Source: Symsagittifera roscoffensis (Eukaryota > Xenacoelomorpha > Acoela > Convolutidae). From it: 64,000 nt of DNA. Below, piece by piece: positions 1-9,759 of this stretch. The notes below the pieces were generated by a model, which was not told where the DNA came from, made no database searches, and worked only from the letters and a program-made list of their open reading frames with translations. The stretch is from the NCBI RefSeq assembly GCF_963678635.1, contig NC_087067.1, positions 9,033,716 through 9,097,715 on the forward strand, read 5' to 3'. A program made the position numbers and the translations under genes. The stretch's first letter is position 1. Each line of letters starts with the position of its first letter.

Positions 1-61
1 TGTAGTGGCAAATGTTTTGAATGCATGCATGAACGGTACTAGCTGATATCCGGATTTTTCG

Positions 62-919
62 TCATAGATAAATAAAGATTTTGATGTTAGTTTTTTCGAA
101 AATGTCGCAAATTAGGCTGAAAATTCTACTTTCCTTCAATTTATCGAGTCCACATCCAATTTTTGGCATTGCTATCGCGTTTATTCCTTTCTGCAATAGC
201 TGCTGCTTCATGCAGTTGAGGCTTCTTGACAAATCGTAGTATGTTGGCTTGTCAAAGAATTGTGGTTCAGTGACTAAATTGAAGATTGACTTATTTTCCC
301 AAGGCAGAGAAACTGAAACTGATGATCCAACTATCGGTGTTTTAATGCTTTTAAGGGTCGGTCTCATACATGGGTATGCGCTGTTGATCTGCTTTGCTAC
401 TCCTTTTGCCATTTGAAAGTCACTTGAGACGCAGTGAGCTATAGAGCCAGGGAACTGTAAAATATCACCTTTTCCAACAAAGATATTTGGCTCATAGATT
501 GCATTTACCGAATCTTTGCTACTGCCTGGTCCATCTTTTCGTTTAGTCAGTTGTTTCGCTCGCTTCACGCTGTCCTTAATAATATTCCTTTTCGCCTCTC
601 GTGGAGGAAAGTCTTCATTAGCCTCCTCCGCTTTCTTTCGTATATTTGCTTTATTGTCATTCTGCGCTGATCGTGGACTGAATGTAACTGGAGCCACTTC
701 GTATCCGTCAACGGTTCGGAGTCCATACCTTCGCGGTTGTTTTGGGCGACTGGGTATTGGATGATATCGAACATCATTACTGAACCGAAGTTGGGCGTGA
801 ATTCGGTCTCTAGCTTCGGCTGCTGCTTTTCTTCGAGCAACTGGCTGTGGTTCGCGAAACAATTCGTCGAGGTTGTATCCCTCGGGATCAGAGTCGTTGT
901 TGGGTAATCTTTCATGAAC
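62..919 (-). CDS. Macrodomain module, TARG1/OARD1-like, at the end of gypsy pol
   Basis: The frame is open from just after the integrase stop (TAG 920-922) to a TGA at 62-64. The first ~120 residues are basic and low-complexity. The last ~135 form a macrodomain: a GDILQFPGSIAHCVSSDFQM block (substrate-binding loop 1), then LVTEPQFFDKPTYYDLSRSL, then MPKIGCGLDKL and a terminal helix and strand. This order is that of the TARG1/OARD1 class, which removes ADP-ribose from acidic side chains or hydrolyses O-acetyl-ADP-ribose. The catalytic Asp of TARG1 is kept (GLD), but the position I align with its catalytic Lys is Glu (LVTE), so binding without catalysis is possible. There is no ATG at the start and the frame continues from integrase, so it was probably translated as the tail of pol. 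Confidence 0.85.
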   Translation of the reverse strand, partial: VHERLPNNDSDPEGYNLDELFREPQPVARRKAAAEARDRIHAQLRFSNDVRYHPIPSRPKQPRRYGLRTVDGYEVAPVTFSPRSAQNDNKANIRKKAEEANEDFPPREAKRNIIKDSVKRAKQLTKRKDGPGSSKDSVNAIYEPNIFVGKGDILQFPGSIAHCVSSDFQMAKGVAKQINSAYPCMRPTLKSIKTPIVGSSVSVSLPWENKSIFNLVTEPQFFDKPTYYDLSRSLNCMKQQLLQKGINAIAMPKIGCGLDKLKESRIFSLICDIFEKTNIKIFIYL

Positions 920-2341
920 CTACTCATTAATGACATCCAGTGGTAGCGCAGCTGGTGGTTCAAATGGTAGTAGATCCGGCACATGTATTTCTCCTGGGAT
1001 TGGAGGTGGATCCGGCGGTGGTGGTATTACTGGTACTGGGACCGGTAGTGGTGCCACTATTGGTGCTGCTGGAATTGGCTCTGGTGCGGGTGCTGCTCCA
1101 ACTGCTGGCGCTCCAAAGGGTACTGACAGTCTGATTCTAGCTGGTGCGGCTGGTTGATCGTTTGCGTCACTATTATCAGGTTGGATCTCATCTAAGAGTT
1201 TCGGCAAGTTTTCGTCGAAAAGTCCTGGTTCGCTTCGGTATTTCCCGAGTGAGGGATCCGTTTGGAACTTCGTTAGATCTATTGGATCGACATCATCTGG
1301 CTGATGCTGTGGATCAACTGGTCTGAGACGAATTCGATGCACACATTGAGTGTAGTTAGTTCCAACTTTCCGAATTATGTAGTTCGAATTTGTTAATACT
1401 TTCTCAACTCTGTACAGGGGTATCCAGACTTGCATTGATTTGCTTCCAAAGTCTGATTGAGTAGTCAACAGAGGATTTAGTAGGAGACAAAATGATTCAA
1501 CTTTGAGGGGCTGCGCAAGTGCCTTTTGATCGTAATAACCTCGATACTTGTGGTACGAAGAAATCAAGTTCTTTTTTGTTTCTTTGAACTTTTCTAGCAT
1601 CGCATCTTGCATTGCCGTGACGAAGTCTGATTCTGCTGTTACTGCTTCCATTGCTTTCGTCGAAAAGCGAAGATCAAGTGGTTTTGTCGGTTCTCTTCCA
1701 TGGAAAATTGAGCTTGGGCAGCATCCAATTGATGAAGAGTATGACGTATTGTGAATAAATGTTGCCAATGGGACATATTTGTGCCAGTCTGACCATTGTT
1801 TATTAGTATTCAGCTTCAGGATTCGTTTAAGTGGTCCATGAGATCGTTCGACAAGACCGATAGTCTGCGGGTGTTTTAGTGTGGCATGGTTAAGTTGAAT
1901 TTCGAGCAATGTCGCCAATTCGTGCATCATTTCTGAAGTGAATGTCTTTCCAAGATCAGCTAGAATCTTCTTCGGGATATAACTATGAACAAAGAACATC
2001 TTTTTAAGTTCTCTTGCAACAGTATCAGCGCTGGCATTCGTCAATGGTGCTGCAAACAAGTATTTCGAGAATACATCGATTCCAGTGAGAACAAACTTGT
2101 AGACTGGGGACTTCATTGGTCCAACTATATCAATTTGCATCATATCGCCTGGGAAACATTGCAATGATGAAATTGGTTGTAGTGGTGGAATCTGACGCTT
2201 TGCCGTTGCTTGTTTCGTTTCAGGGCTGGGGCTCTGATGGTGAATGCATTTGATACTGTGAAGAGGTATAAGTGAAGTAATTCTACGATTATGATTCGGA
2301 ATATGATTGAATTTGAAGTCATTTGGTGTGAGTTTGGACAA
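920..2341 (-). CDS. Retroelement integrase (Ty3/gypsy type)
   Basis: 473 codons. The rve catalytic core is clear: first Asp in MMQIDIVGPM, second Asp in ILADLGKTFTSE, and the Glu in GLVERSHG, with the family's usual spacing. After the core come a basic region and a C-terminal barrel-like segment (VEKVLTNSNYIIRKVG). The final ~120 residues are rich in Pro and Ala (PAAPARI, PIPAAPIVAPLP, PPPDPPPIPG), probably a linker. The zinc-binding N-terminal region is not complete. The stop at 920-922 is TAG, and the next codon continues in the same frame into the macrodomain, so readthrough or a recent nonsense change are both possible. Integrase inserts cDNA into host DNA. Confidence 0.88.
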   Translation of the reverse strand: MSKLTPNDFKFNHIPNHNRRITSLIPLHSIKCIHHQSPSPETKQATAKRQIPPLQPISSLQCFPGDMMQIDIVGPMKSPVYKFVLTGIDVFSKYLFAAPLTNASADTVARELKKMFFVHSYIPKKILADLGKTFTSEMMHELATLLEIQLNHATLKHPQTIGLVERSHGPLKRILKLNTNKQWSDWHKYVPLATFIHNTSYSSSIGCCPSSIFHGREPTKPLDLRFSTKAMEAVTAESDFVTAMQDAMLEKFKETKKNLISSYHKYRGYYDQKALAQPLKVESFCLLLNPLLTTQSDFGSKSMQVWIPLYRVEKVLTNSNYIIRKVGTNYTQCVHRIRLRPVDPQHQPDDVDPIDLTKFQTDPSLGKYRSEPGLFDENLPKLLDEIQPDNSDANDQPAAPARIRLSVPFGAPAVGAAPAPEPIPAAPIVAPLPVPVPVIPPPPDPPPIPGEIHVPDLLPFEPPAALPLDVINE

Positions 2342-2383
2342 TTTTCCCTCAGTCTTACTGACGACTGGAAATGATTGGATTCT

Positions 2384-3190
2384 TTATGGTTTAATTGGGC
2401 TTTTTGGCGACTGTCTGGCAGAAGTGTAGTTTGTGTTTGGCTGTACCTGTGCTGGTTGGATTTGCACTATCGGTTGATTTTGCTGCATATTTTGGTACTG
2501 TTGGTATAGGTACCATGGAGGATATTGCTGAGGTGCAATTGGTCCCATATTTTGGAAATTAGGCTGATTATTGCTAAATCCAAATTGATTTTGCCAATTA
2601 TTTCTGTTTTTTCCTTTCCTGCCACTTTGTTGCTGTCCAGGCAAATTATTTTGATTTTGATTACCACTAAACTGACCATTTTGGTTGGTGCTGTTCTTGT
2701 TTTGTTGAAAAGGCGGATTCGATTGTTTATTCGACTGCTCAGTTATTTGTGATCTCATTTCGTTAAGCTGCTTCTCCATTTTTTCCTGATTTGTGGACAA
2801 TTTTGTGATAGCGCTTATTAAATTTTCTGAGACTTCGTCGTTTACTTCATTAAATCCGTCTTCCGGGTAATCTTCTTTTCGGCATACTTCTCGAATCATG
2901 ATTTGCTTCTTTGTCAAGTTACACAATTCTTGGACAGTAGTTGCTTGTGGTTGATCCATCAATTTTGATCGTAGCCAGTTTGGCATTCCTTTTATGAACA
3001 ATCGTCTAACTTGTTCATTGCGATTATCATTTACTGCATCTATTCTTTCTTGTCTTTGTGCAGTTTCTCGATGAAATCTGGCCGTGTCTGCTACTAATGG
3101 TGCTCCGTTTAATGCAACATCGATTGGTTCGACAGCTGGCAAATCTTGCGTTGGATACGCTCGTTGCGCTTTATTCGTCAAGTTCACCAA
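2384..3190 (-). pseudogene. Gag-like fragment, Q/N-rich
   Basis: 268 codons. An N-terminal helical part (FIKGMPNWLRSKLMDQ, then a stretch around QELCNLTKKQIMIREV) resembles the C-terminal part of a gypsy capsid. A predicted coiled coil follows (KLSTNQEKMEKQLNEMRSQI), then a long Gln/Asn-rich tail with basic RKGKNRN, as in nucleocapsid regions lacking zinc knuckles. I see no CCHC motif. It overlaps the RT-side fragment upstream by 20 bases in another frame, which looks like a recombination joint rather than a natural gene border. Confidence 0.6.
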
Positions 3191-3620
3191 GAAGTTCTCG
3201 TCGCAAATGTATCGGCGTAGGTGGGCCTTGTGTGTACAAAGGTCGTGTGTGTTCCGGTTTCAGTTTGATTTTGAGATCGGAATTGTAACCAACATCAAAT
3301 CTATGTTTGGCGAAGATGTCCGAAAATTCAACAAGCAAATCTTCTACTTTTGACCTTTGCTCTTGTGTCAACACCGAATTCTCCCACTTAAAATTCTTGA
3401 TAAATGTCAATCGATCTTGAAAGTTTCTTTTCGGTTCAATTTTTTCGAGACCTTGAAAATGAAGAATTTGGTCGTAAATGTCACGTTGGATTTGGGGAAG
3501 TAATTCAGGGTTTTGACATGTTTCAGGTGTAGGAAACCAAAATTTTTCATACTCGGGTTGGCGTTGCTGTTGAGACTGCTGATTATCACGATTTTGCTGA
3601 ATTAGCTCGTTAATGCCCAT
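3171..3620 (-). pseudogene. Pol fragment immediately upstream of RT palm
   Basis: 149 codons ending in an out-of-place stop. The stretch LLVEFSDIFAKHRFDVG followed by KLKPEHTRPLYTQGPPTPIH is the conserved segment preceding the reverse transcriptase fingers in Ty3/gypsy polyproteins (usual form: LL..F.D+F..+..D.G...-.+I.......P+......P). The RT palm with its catalytic Asp pair is absent, because the sequence jumps into the gag-like block. It starts with an ATG, but as a coding unit it is truncated. Confidence 0.7.
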
Positions 3621-4280
3621 TTCAAGGAGTGGGATGCGAGCTGTTCAATTGGTAATTTTATTTAGCGCTACTGGCTATCAATTGTATTTAGATTGGATTC
3701 ATTATTTTAGATATGTCTCGAGCGGTTAAGACCTATCTTGCTTTAAAGGATGCTGGTTCCGATTCCTAGCTTCTGATATCTCTCAAGCCGATCGGCGCAA
3801 ATAAGAGCATGATTAGGATATTTTATTCAGTTGATTTGTCTCCAATTGATTTCTAGCTCGATATAAGATTCCAATGATTGGTATTAATTACCATCAATGT
3901 TTACATAGTTAAATAAATATATGATGCAGCTCTATTTTATCATCAAGGTGAATTATGTAATCTATTCGGTTCAAATGATTAATTAGAATGAATGACATCA
4001 TGAAGGGATGTCACAGGGCCCAGCTGAAAGCTGGAGAGACCTGTTTGATTTTTTTAATATTGATTATTTTAAAATTGTTTTAAAATTTCAGGTTTCTCAA
4101 GTCGATAGCGCCCTTCCTACGCAAAAAAAAAGACGAGAATACATTGTCTGGATAGACTAGAATACATTGTCAACAACTTTTTGAGTGTTGTCAATTTCTT
4201 TCTGAGCCATTTTTCTGAAAGTGTGACAAGATATAGAATAAGACTATTTAGATTTGCTGTAAACCCACAATGTAATAGAA
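3621..4280. other. Gene-free stretch
   Basis: AT-rich sequence containing the tRNA-like segment at 3709-3781. The first part may still be 5' leader of the gypsy element. Otherwise nothing recognised. Confidence 0.5.
3709..3781 (+). other. tRNA-like segment (tRNA pseudogene or SINE head)
   Basis: Outer arms AGATAT and ATATCT pair. CGAGCGGTTAAG resembles a D arm/A box, ATCTT-GCTTTAA-AGGAT forms a 5-bp stem with a 7-base loop, and GGTTCCGATTCC is close to a B box. The T loop is too long and the anticodon loop lacks the usual T33, so a functional tRNA is unlikely. Confidence 0.35.
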
Positions 4281-4452
4281 ATAAACCGAGCCTTTCACAG
4301 TGCGACAAGACAACCGTAATATGAATTAAACGGGCCTTTCACAGAGCGACAAGGCAAACCGTACTAAAATTAAACGAGCCTTTCACAGTGCGACAAGGCA
4401 ACCGTAATGTGAATTAAACGGGCCTTTCACAGTGCGACAAGGCAAACCGTAT
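4281..4452. repeat. ~45-bp tandem repeat, four units
   Basis: Each unit carries GCCTTTCACAGTGCGACAAGGCAA followed by CCGTA and an AT-rich spacer. The first unit has small differences, the others are close. No coding content. Confidence 0.85.
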
Positions 4453-4906
4453 CAATCATGGTTACATGCTAAATATATTTAAAATAAAATCATATGCACA
4501 ATGCTTCAACAATGTGAATAATTATTCACTAGAATTAAGTGAAATGTGAGTTTCACAAACCAGCTAACATTAATGAAATAAAGTATTTTTCATTTTTCTA
4601 ACGACTCTTTAATTTTCGAATTAATTAAATTTTGTCCAAGCATTGCAAATATGACTATAATATGTTGACTATAACTGACATCACAAAAACGTTCTGGAAC
4701 AAACCGACCTGATTAAAGAGAACTAGCGTAACTCGTGCAACTTCTCGTTGGACTTCTTCGAACCATACAAAAAAAACTCAACACAAAGCCAATAGCACCA
4801 AGCAAAAGCGAGAAAACGTAAGCATAGCGGATTCCATTGTCTAAAAAATACACACAATAAGTATATTGAATCTTTGTTCCAATGCCAAAAAACTTTTAAA
4901 AAAACG

Positions 4907-5405
4907 TTTCCTAAGTGTACAGCTCTTCCCCGAGACAAATTAAGGACCAGCCGCTTGGGCAGGGGAGTTTCCTACAACCTGGTCTATCGATTAAACCCTT
5001 AATCCCAAATCTGGATGGGTAGTTTTTGAAGAAATCGAAAAAGTTTGAAAAAATGGCCTAAAAACCGAAAAATTGACTATTCCTAAGTGTATAACTCTTC
5101 CCCTAGACAAATTAGGGACGAGCCGTTTGTGTAGGGGGGGTTCCTACAACCTGGTCTATCGATTAAATCCTTAATCCCAAATCTGGACGGGTAGTTTTTG
5201 AGGAATTCGGAAAGATTTGAAAAAAGGCCAAAAAAGTGACTTTTCCTAAGTCTATAGCTCTTCCCCTAGGCAAGTTAAGGACCAGCCGCTTGTGCGGGGG
5301 AGTTTCCTACAACCTGGTCTATCGATTAAACCCTTAATCCCAAATCTGGACGGGTAGTTTTTGAGGAAATCGAAAATTTCCGAAAAAATGGGCAAAAAGT
5401 GAAAA
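4907..5405. repeat. ~163-173-bp tandem repeat, three units
   Basis: Units begin TTCCTAAGT near 4907, 5080 and 5243. Each contains GCTCTTCCCC, CCTACAACCTGGTCTATCGA and CAAATCTGGACGGGTAGTTT in order. A degraded fourth piece (GACGGGTAGTTTTT) follows near 5530. The roughly nucleosome-length unit suggests a small satellite. Confidence 0.85.
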
Positions 5406-7306
5406 AAGTACCGAGTTGTGAAGCTTTTCTAAGACCGTAGGGGATGGGGTAGGGTAAAAATTGCCCTAAATTTTATGCAGGCAGGTAGGTGAAACGCTAC
5501 TGAATCCATTGGTACCACTTTTATGAGAATCTGACGGGTAGTTTTTTGGGAAATCGAATTTTTCGAAAAAGCGTCTCAAAAAAATAAAAATAAAAAAACC
5601 AGATCTCATCTGGAAAAAAAAAACGTTTTCATAATACCTGTTTAATAAATCAAACAGGAATTTTACCATTTCATTATACGATCTAGCTTAAACGTGCAAA
5701 AATGCTTTTTTTTAAAACATGCAAAAATAATACCTTGAAAAAGCTTAAATATGGCAACATAGCGAAGTCCGCACTTAAATATATAATAGATAGATTTTAA
5801 ATATTCTAAAAAAGATACGTGATGTGGCAATGAAGTCGATTATCTTTGAGCAGACACATACTGAGCCGAAATATATAAAAGATCTACGAAACTACATTGA
5901 ACAACACTTGCAACTAAAATGAAAATTGCTTACAGCTCAAGAAATTTCCTATATGGCAGCAAAGCCGACAAAACAGATAGGCCGACAATAATGAGAAATG
6001 ATAGGCAAAAACATTTTTGAAACTTTACAAAAAGAACAGGTCCTGCCCGGAATCAAACCTAAGACTTCAATACCTCTACGCGAATTGGGTAGCAGATACC
6101 AATAAATTGAATTCAAGTTAAATCAAGCAAGCGATTTGTTAACCAGAAGAGTTAAAAAAACTATACTCTGATTTGATAACGCTTGCTAATCTCAATCGAA
6201 ATGAGAAAAGTTATTTACGGGAGAAAAACAGTCTACTTCCCAATTGAAAGTCACTTGCTCTCGCAAGTGAAACAAAAATAGGCCAAATTTAGCAAACACG
6301 ATCAAAAAAATTTTCACTTCGCCGAAAATTTAAACTCTAAAATGCACATCAAAAATTAGAAGTTAAGTTGCATTTTTCTGAAAATTTTAAATTTTAATTT
6401 TGGGAAGCAAACTTTTCCTTTATATTTTGAAGTGATCTCAAAGAAATAAAATTGAGCATAAACAGCTAAACTTAAAAAAAAAATTGTAATTTTCATATGG
6501 TATAATTCCCAAATGGCATAAATTCGATGCAATTGTAACTTTAACGAACGAAAAACAGTTTGGAAAATGGAACACAGTTTAGTTCTCAACCAATTTCTTG
6601 ATTTAAATAAATTACTTCGAAATAATTTTTGAAATACATGTCAAAATACAAACCCTTCAATTTTCCCTGAGAACAACTTTCCGTAGTTTTTTGGAAGCAA
6701 TAACGTTCATTTCTTGCTCTCGAGTTTTGTACTCCAATAAATAACGTTTTTTAACAAAAATTTAGTTTTATGCTATTTGGCAAAAGTTTTCATTTTTCTG
6801 ATAATTAAGACACCCGTATAAAAGTTTCCTGACACACTTTTATGACTTTCTTCACATCATTCATTGCCACTTGAATAATTTCGAATATAATCACTCATGA
6901 AAACTCAGAATTAATGATACGCGTTTCTCTTAAAAATGAAACCCATTTAAAAGAAACTGGTGCTGAAAACAGCATAAAATAAGGAACTCATGATACGCAG
7001 AAAACGAAACGCTCAAGGCACAAAAAAAAGAAATATAACCCAAAAAATAGGATTCAAAAAAAGTTTGAAGTTTCGTAGCTCCATTGGTCTCAACTTAGGA
7101 AAATGAAAAGAAACTTTCAGCCTGACTTTTGATTTTAAAGTGAGTTCTAAAATTTTTAGTAAGAAAAATAGCGCACATTAAAGAAATGCAAAATTAGGAA
7201 ACAGAAACTCATTCATAACTTTAATTGAGTTAAAATATCATCATTGAAAACAACCGAATATATTAGTTACAACATAATACATAATTACCGATTACAATAC
7301 ATTCCA
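5406..7306. other. AT-rich intergenic region with repeat pieces
   Basis: No supported gene. Around 5815-5945 lies a copy of the CGTGATGTGG...GTCGA...GAACAACACTTGCAA repeat also found at 14,716-14,860 and in the foldback beside it. Around 6050-6065 a GGTTTGATTCC box occurs on the minus strand, a weak SINE-like hint. Confidence 0.5.
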
Positions 7307-8332
7307 CTAATCTAGATCAGAAGCCTCAATTCTGGGCTCGCTCATTTTAACTCGCTTCGAGTCCTGGTTCGAATCCAGGTCGGGTTCTTCTTGATTGTCT
7401 TCACTGGCCGACAAATATTCTTCATTGTCTAGCTTCACATCACCCTCGCTCATGTTATCAAATAGCGAGTCCAATAAACCCATTAATCCCCCGCTTCCCG
7501 TCTTTTTGGGCACTGCGAGTCCAAAATAATTCGCGCCAATTTTTTCCAAACACGGCGCAAAACTTTTATCCCTTTTTAACGACTTTTCGTAAGTTGATGT
7601 CAGACGCAAATAATTGTCAATTTTACCTTCTGGAATGTGTATCAGCAGAAAATAGCAAAAATTCAGCAAAGGATAATCAAAAGGCGCCAACTTTGTGACA
7701 ATTTTTGGGTGGCATTGAATATAAACCTCCAGAAATGTTTTCGCATATTCAACTTCTACGATGACTAAATACTGCAACACTGCTTGTGTAGCAAAAAGGG
7801 CAACTTCGGATGCTAAACCCGCGTGTGATAATTTTATACAAAACAACGCACATTTTTTGGGGTCATTTGAAAAAATGTAATGATATCTAGCTTTCTGAAG
7901 TTGAAACTCCTCTTCGTATAATTTAGCCAAATGATAGTGCAAATTTGGGTTTCCGCGGGTCATTTTAGGCGACTTCGATTTTTTAATTGCCGAGTTTATA
8001 ACAGCAAGTCGTTCGTCTTCATGTGACGATAGGCGACTAAGGGTAGCTTTAAACTCCATAACCCTCTCATTATTGCTGAACTGCCCCGACTTTTCTAGCA
8101 AATTAACATACTGATTCAATAAGTCGAAAGTACTATGGTATATTTTATGGTCAATGAAAACATGGGTACTGGAAGTTATCAAATCGAGAGCTTCGTCGTA
8201 GTTTTCAGAATTGGTGTACCGAAACAACAGGGTATTACATAGCTGATGAGCTTCGTAGAAATTTCCTGATTCAATGTGAGTGTTAAATTTCGTCTTTAAT
8301 CTCTGCGCAGCGCCTTTTGCAGTAGGAGGCAT
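7307..8332 (-). CDS. GET4: GET4/TRC35-like protein (tail-anchored protein insertion pathway)
   Basis: 341 codons from ATG at 8330-8332, no intron; near the family's usual length (~310-330) with a longer acidic tail. The protein is an alpha-solenoid of TPR-like helical pairs. Diagnostic stretches are FYEAHQLCNTLLFRY near the N-terminus, LHYHLAKLYEEEFQLQKARYH in the middle, and FAPCLEKIGANYFGL followed by a glycine-rich GGLMGLLDSLF motif, the conserved end of GET4. In animals GET4 joins UBL4A and BAG6 in a cytosolic complex that hands tail-anchored proteins to the GET3/TRC40 ATPase and helps triage mislocalised membrane proteins. The last ~60 residues are acidic with a basic KRVKMSEP patch. The start codon lies 176 bases from the divergent sulfotransferase start, so a shared promoter is plausible. 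Confidence 0.92.
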   Translation of the reverse strand: MPPTAKGAAQRLKTKFNTHIESGNFYEAHQLCNTLLFRYTNSENYDEALDLITSSTHVFIDHKIYHSTFDLLNQYVNLLEKSGQFSNNERVMEFKATLSRLSSHEDERLAVINSAIKKSKSPKMTRGNPNLHYHLAKLYEEEFQLQKARYHYIFSNDPKKCALFCIKLSHAGLASEVALFATQAVLQYLVIVEVEYAKTFLEVYIQCHPKIVTKLAPFDYPLLNFCYFLLIHIPEGKIDNYLRLTSTYEKSLKRDKSFAPCLEKIGANYFGLAVPKKTGSGGLMGLLDSLFDNMSEGDVKLDNEEYLSASEDNQEEPDLDSNQDSKRVKMSEPRIEASDLD

Positions 8333-8508
8333 CTTTTTTTTATCTGAAATGAACGATCTTTAAAAATGATTAACATTCTCAGCAAATTTAGCCGCTTTTA
8401 TTGTTAAAATTTCATTTTATTCAAATTATGGTTTAGCACAGCTAAACAAAAATTCATTTTTAAATTCGATACGTTACTAGCTTTTGTATAAGCGATTTTT
8501 AAAATTGA
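8333..8508. promoter_or_regulatory. Putative divergent promoter between GET4 and the sulfotransferase gene
   Basis: About 175 bases, AT-rich, separate two start codons pointing away from each other. No specific promoter element can be assigned by eye. Confidence 0.35.
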
Positions 8509-8741
8509 ATGAATCTTAAACATAAATTTATCAACGCATTCAGGATTTCTCTGCAACAAAGGCCCCCCGCCTGGCCCAAAACAAAAACTATCATCAATGT
8601 TGTCAGAATAGTTTGCTTGAAAATATATCGTGCCATGTCTTTTCTAATTAGACTTTGCTGTGGCGTCTATCGATGTTTGCCAAAAAAGACAAGCAGCCTG
8701 GCGAAATTGATTTTCCTGACCTTTTTAGTTTGCAACCTAGG
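8509..8741 (+). CDS. Sulfotransferase gene, exon 1 (membrane anchor)
   Basis: The frame opens with ATG at 8509; a second in-frame ATG (MSFLIRLCC) could be the true start. It ends in a hydrophobic stretch (AKLIFLTFLVCNL) that would begin a type II signal anchor, as in Golgi sulfotransferases, followed by a strong donor (CTAG|GTAAGT-like). By my count it ends in phase 2, whereas the next recognisable exon opens in phase 0, so a small exon may be missed or the exon limits are off. Assignment to this gene rests on position, strand and anchor. Confidence 0.55.
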
Positions 8742-9335
8742 GTAAGTGAATAATAACCCAGTTATTTTGAAGAAACTAGATCGAAAGTCGTCATAATTTT
8801 AAAATTTGCGATTCGACCAATTCTTTAAATTTGAAACTAACGGGCTAGCCGATTGCTGCGCAAGTAGCATACTGTTCTAATCACATTGAAACAAGAAAAA
8901 TTACGAAAAAAAGTATTATTTTTTCGAAATGTTTACTGTTTGAGGGGACGGGAGTCGCGCGCTATTAAGAAATTTGCTAACATCTGCTTGAGGGTAAATA
9001 ACAATTATTCGAAAAATTAGACCGAAAGTCAAAAATAGTCGAACCAATTTTCAGACCAATTTTGGTCTGAATAGGCAAAAATTCAGACCCAGTTTTCACT
9101 CAGATATAGTTTTTTTAAATCCGAATCACAAACAATAGGGCTTTGATATGATACCACAGTTGATCCCTTTCAAGCTTTGTAAGACAGACAAAATTGGTTA
9201 AAAACATACCCTCAGTCATAGTTCGTGATTGGAACAATCAAATCAGATAATTCTAGACAGCTATTTTAAAAGTAAATAACCGCTTTAATAAATAGGGTGA
9301 AACCGCAGTGATTATATTTGTCCTTTTCCTTTCAG
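8742..9335 (+). other. Intron of the sulfotransferase gene
   Basis: AT-rich sequence ending in a good acceptor (CCTTTTCCTTTCAG). It carries diverged pieces of the dispersed repeat near 8,840-8,890 and 9,110-9,170. A small exon could hide here because of the phase mismatch. Confidence 0.4.
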
Positions 9336-9759
9336 ATAATCGGTCGTAAACATTTCAGAATTCTGGTGGTTCAGCGGTTCAAAGACGGAAAAAATGCGAC
9401 ACATAGCAAGCATTTTGACCAGATGTTACGCCAACGGCATCCTTCGCCAAAAAAAATAGTCTTCGTCAAAACCCACAAAACTGCCTCAACCACCATTCAG
9501 TCAATTCTGTGCAGACACGCTTTGTACAACAGCCTTAGAGTTGCAGTACCCAAAAATGGACGTAACTTTTTCTCCTATCTCGAAAAACCTTTTCTCGCAT
9601 CGCAAACTAGAACAAATGATCCTGATGTTATTTTATTTCACATGAATTTTCTCAAAGACGAGGAACTGATTCCAAAAACAAAGAAGTCGATTTACATAAC
9701 TATACTTCGAGATATTCCCGAATCTTTTGAATCTCGTGTCGTGTATTACAAGTTCAAAG
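9336..9759 (+). CDS. Galactose-3-O-sulfotransferase-like, exon 2 (PAPS-binding)
   Basis: Opens after acceptor TTTCAG at 9335 and ends AAAG|GTAAAC. The stretch KKIVFVKTHKTASTTIQSIL is the 5'-phosphosulfate binding loop of the Gal3ST/cerebroside sulfotransferase family (usual form FLKTHKTAS). ITILRDIPESFESRVVYYK matches the 3'-phosphate binding region (ILRDP...F.S...YY). FHMNFLKDEE lies where the family has its conserved H.RF segment. Family members transfer sulfate from PAPS to the 3-OH of galactose on glycolipids and glycoproteins in the Golgi lumen. Conservation is good, so this part of the gene looks functional. Which family member it corresponds to cannot be told. Confidence 0.87.

Larger units (their letters stand above)
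1..3650 (-). mobile_element. Rearranged Ty3/gypsy-like element with macrodomain (partial)
   Basis: Four minus-strand coding blocks are recognisable: a fragment from just upstream of reverse transcriptase (3171-3620), a gag-like Q/N-rich fragment (2384-3190), an integrase (920-2341) and a macrodomain (62-919). Family knowledge: gypsy order is gag, protease, RT, RNase H, integrase, so an RT-side piece lying before gag, with protease and the RT core missing, points to internal deletion or recombination. I found no LTRs; the 3' end lies at or beyond the window start. The right limit is approximate. Confidence 0.8.

Noticed and set aside
4260-5405. CRISPR-like array
   Set aside because: Units are contiguous tandem repeats without unique equal-length spacers, in an animal-type genome.
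6020-6110. tRNA gene on the minus strand (GGTTTGATTCC box)
   Set aside because: Only a B-box-like stretch is present; arms do not pair.
7346-7375. Perfect tRNA T-arm and B-box (CCTGG-TTCGAAT-CCAGG)
   Set aside because: It lies inside the GET4 coding region and no matching acceptor, D or anticodon arms are present upstream; chance coding sequence.
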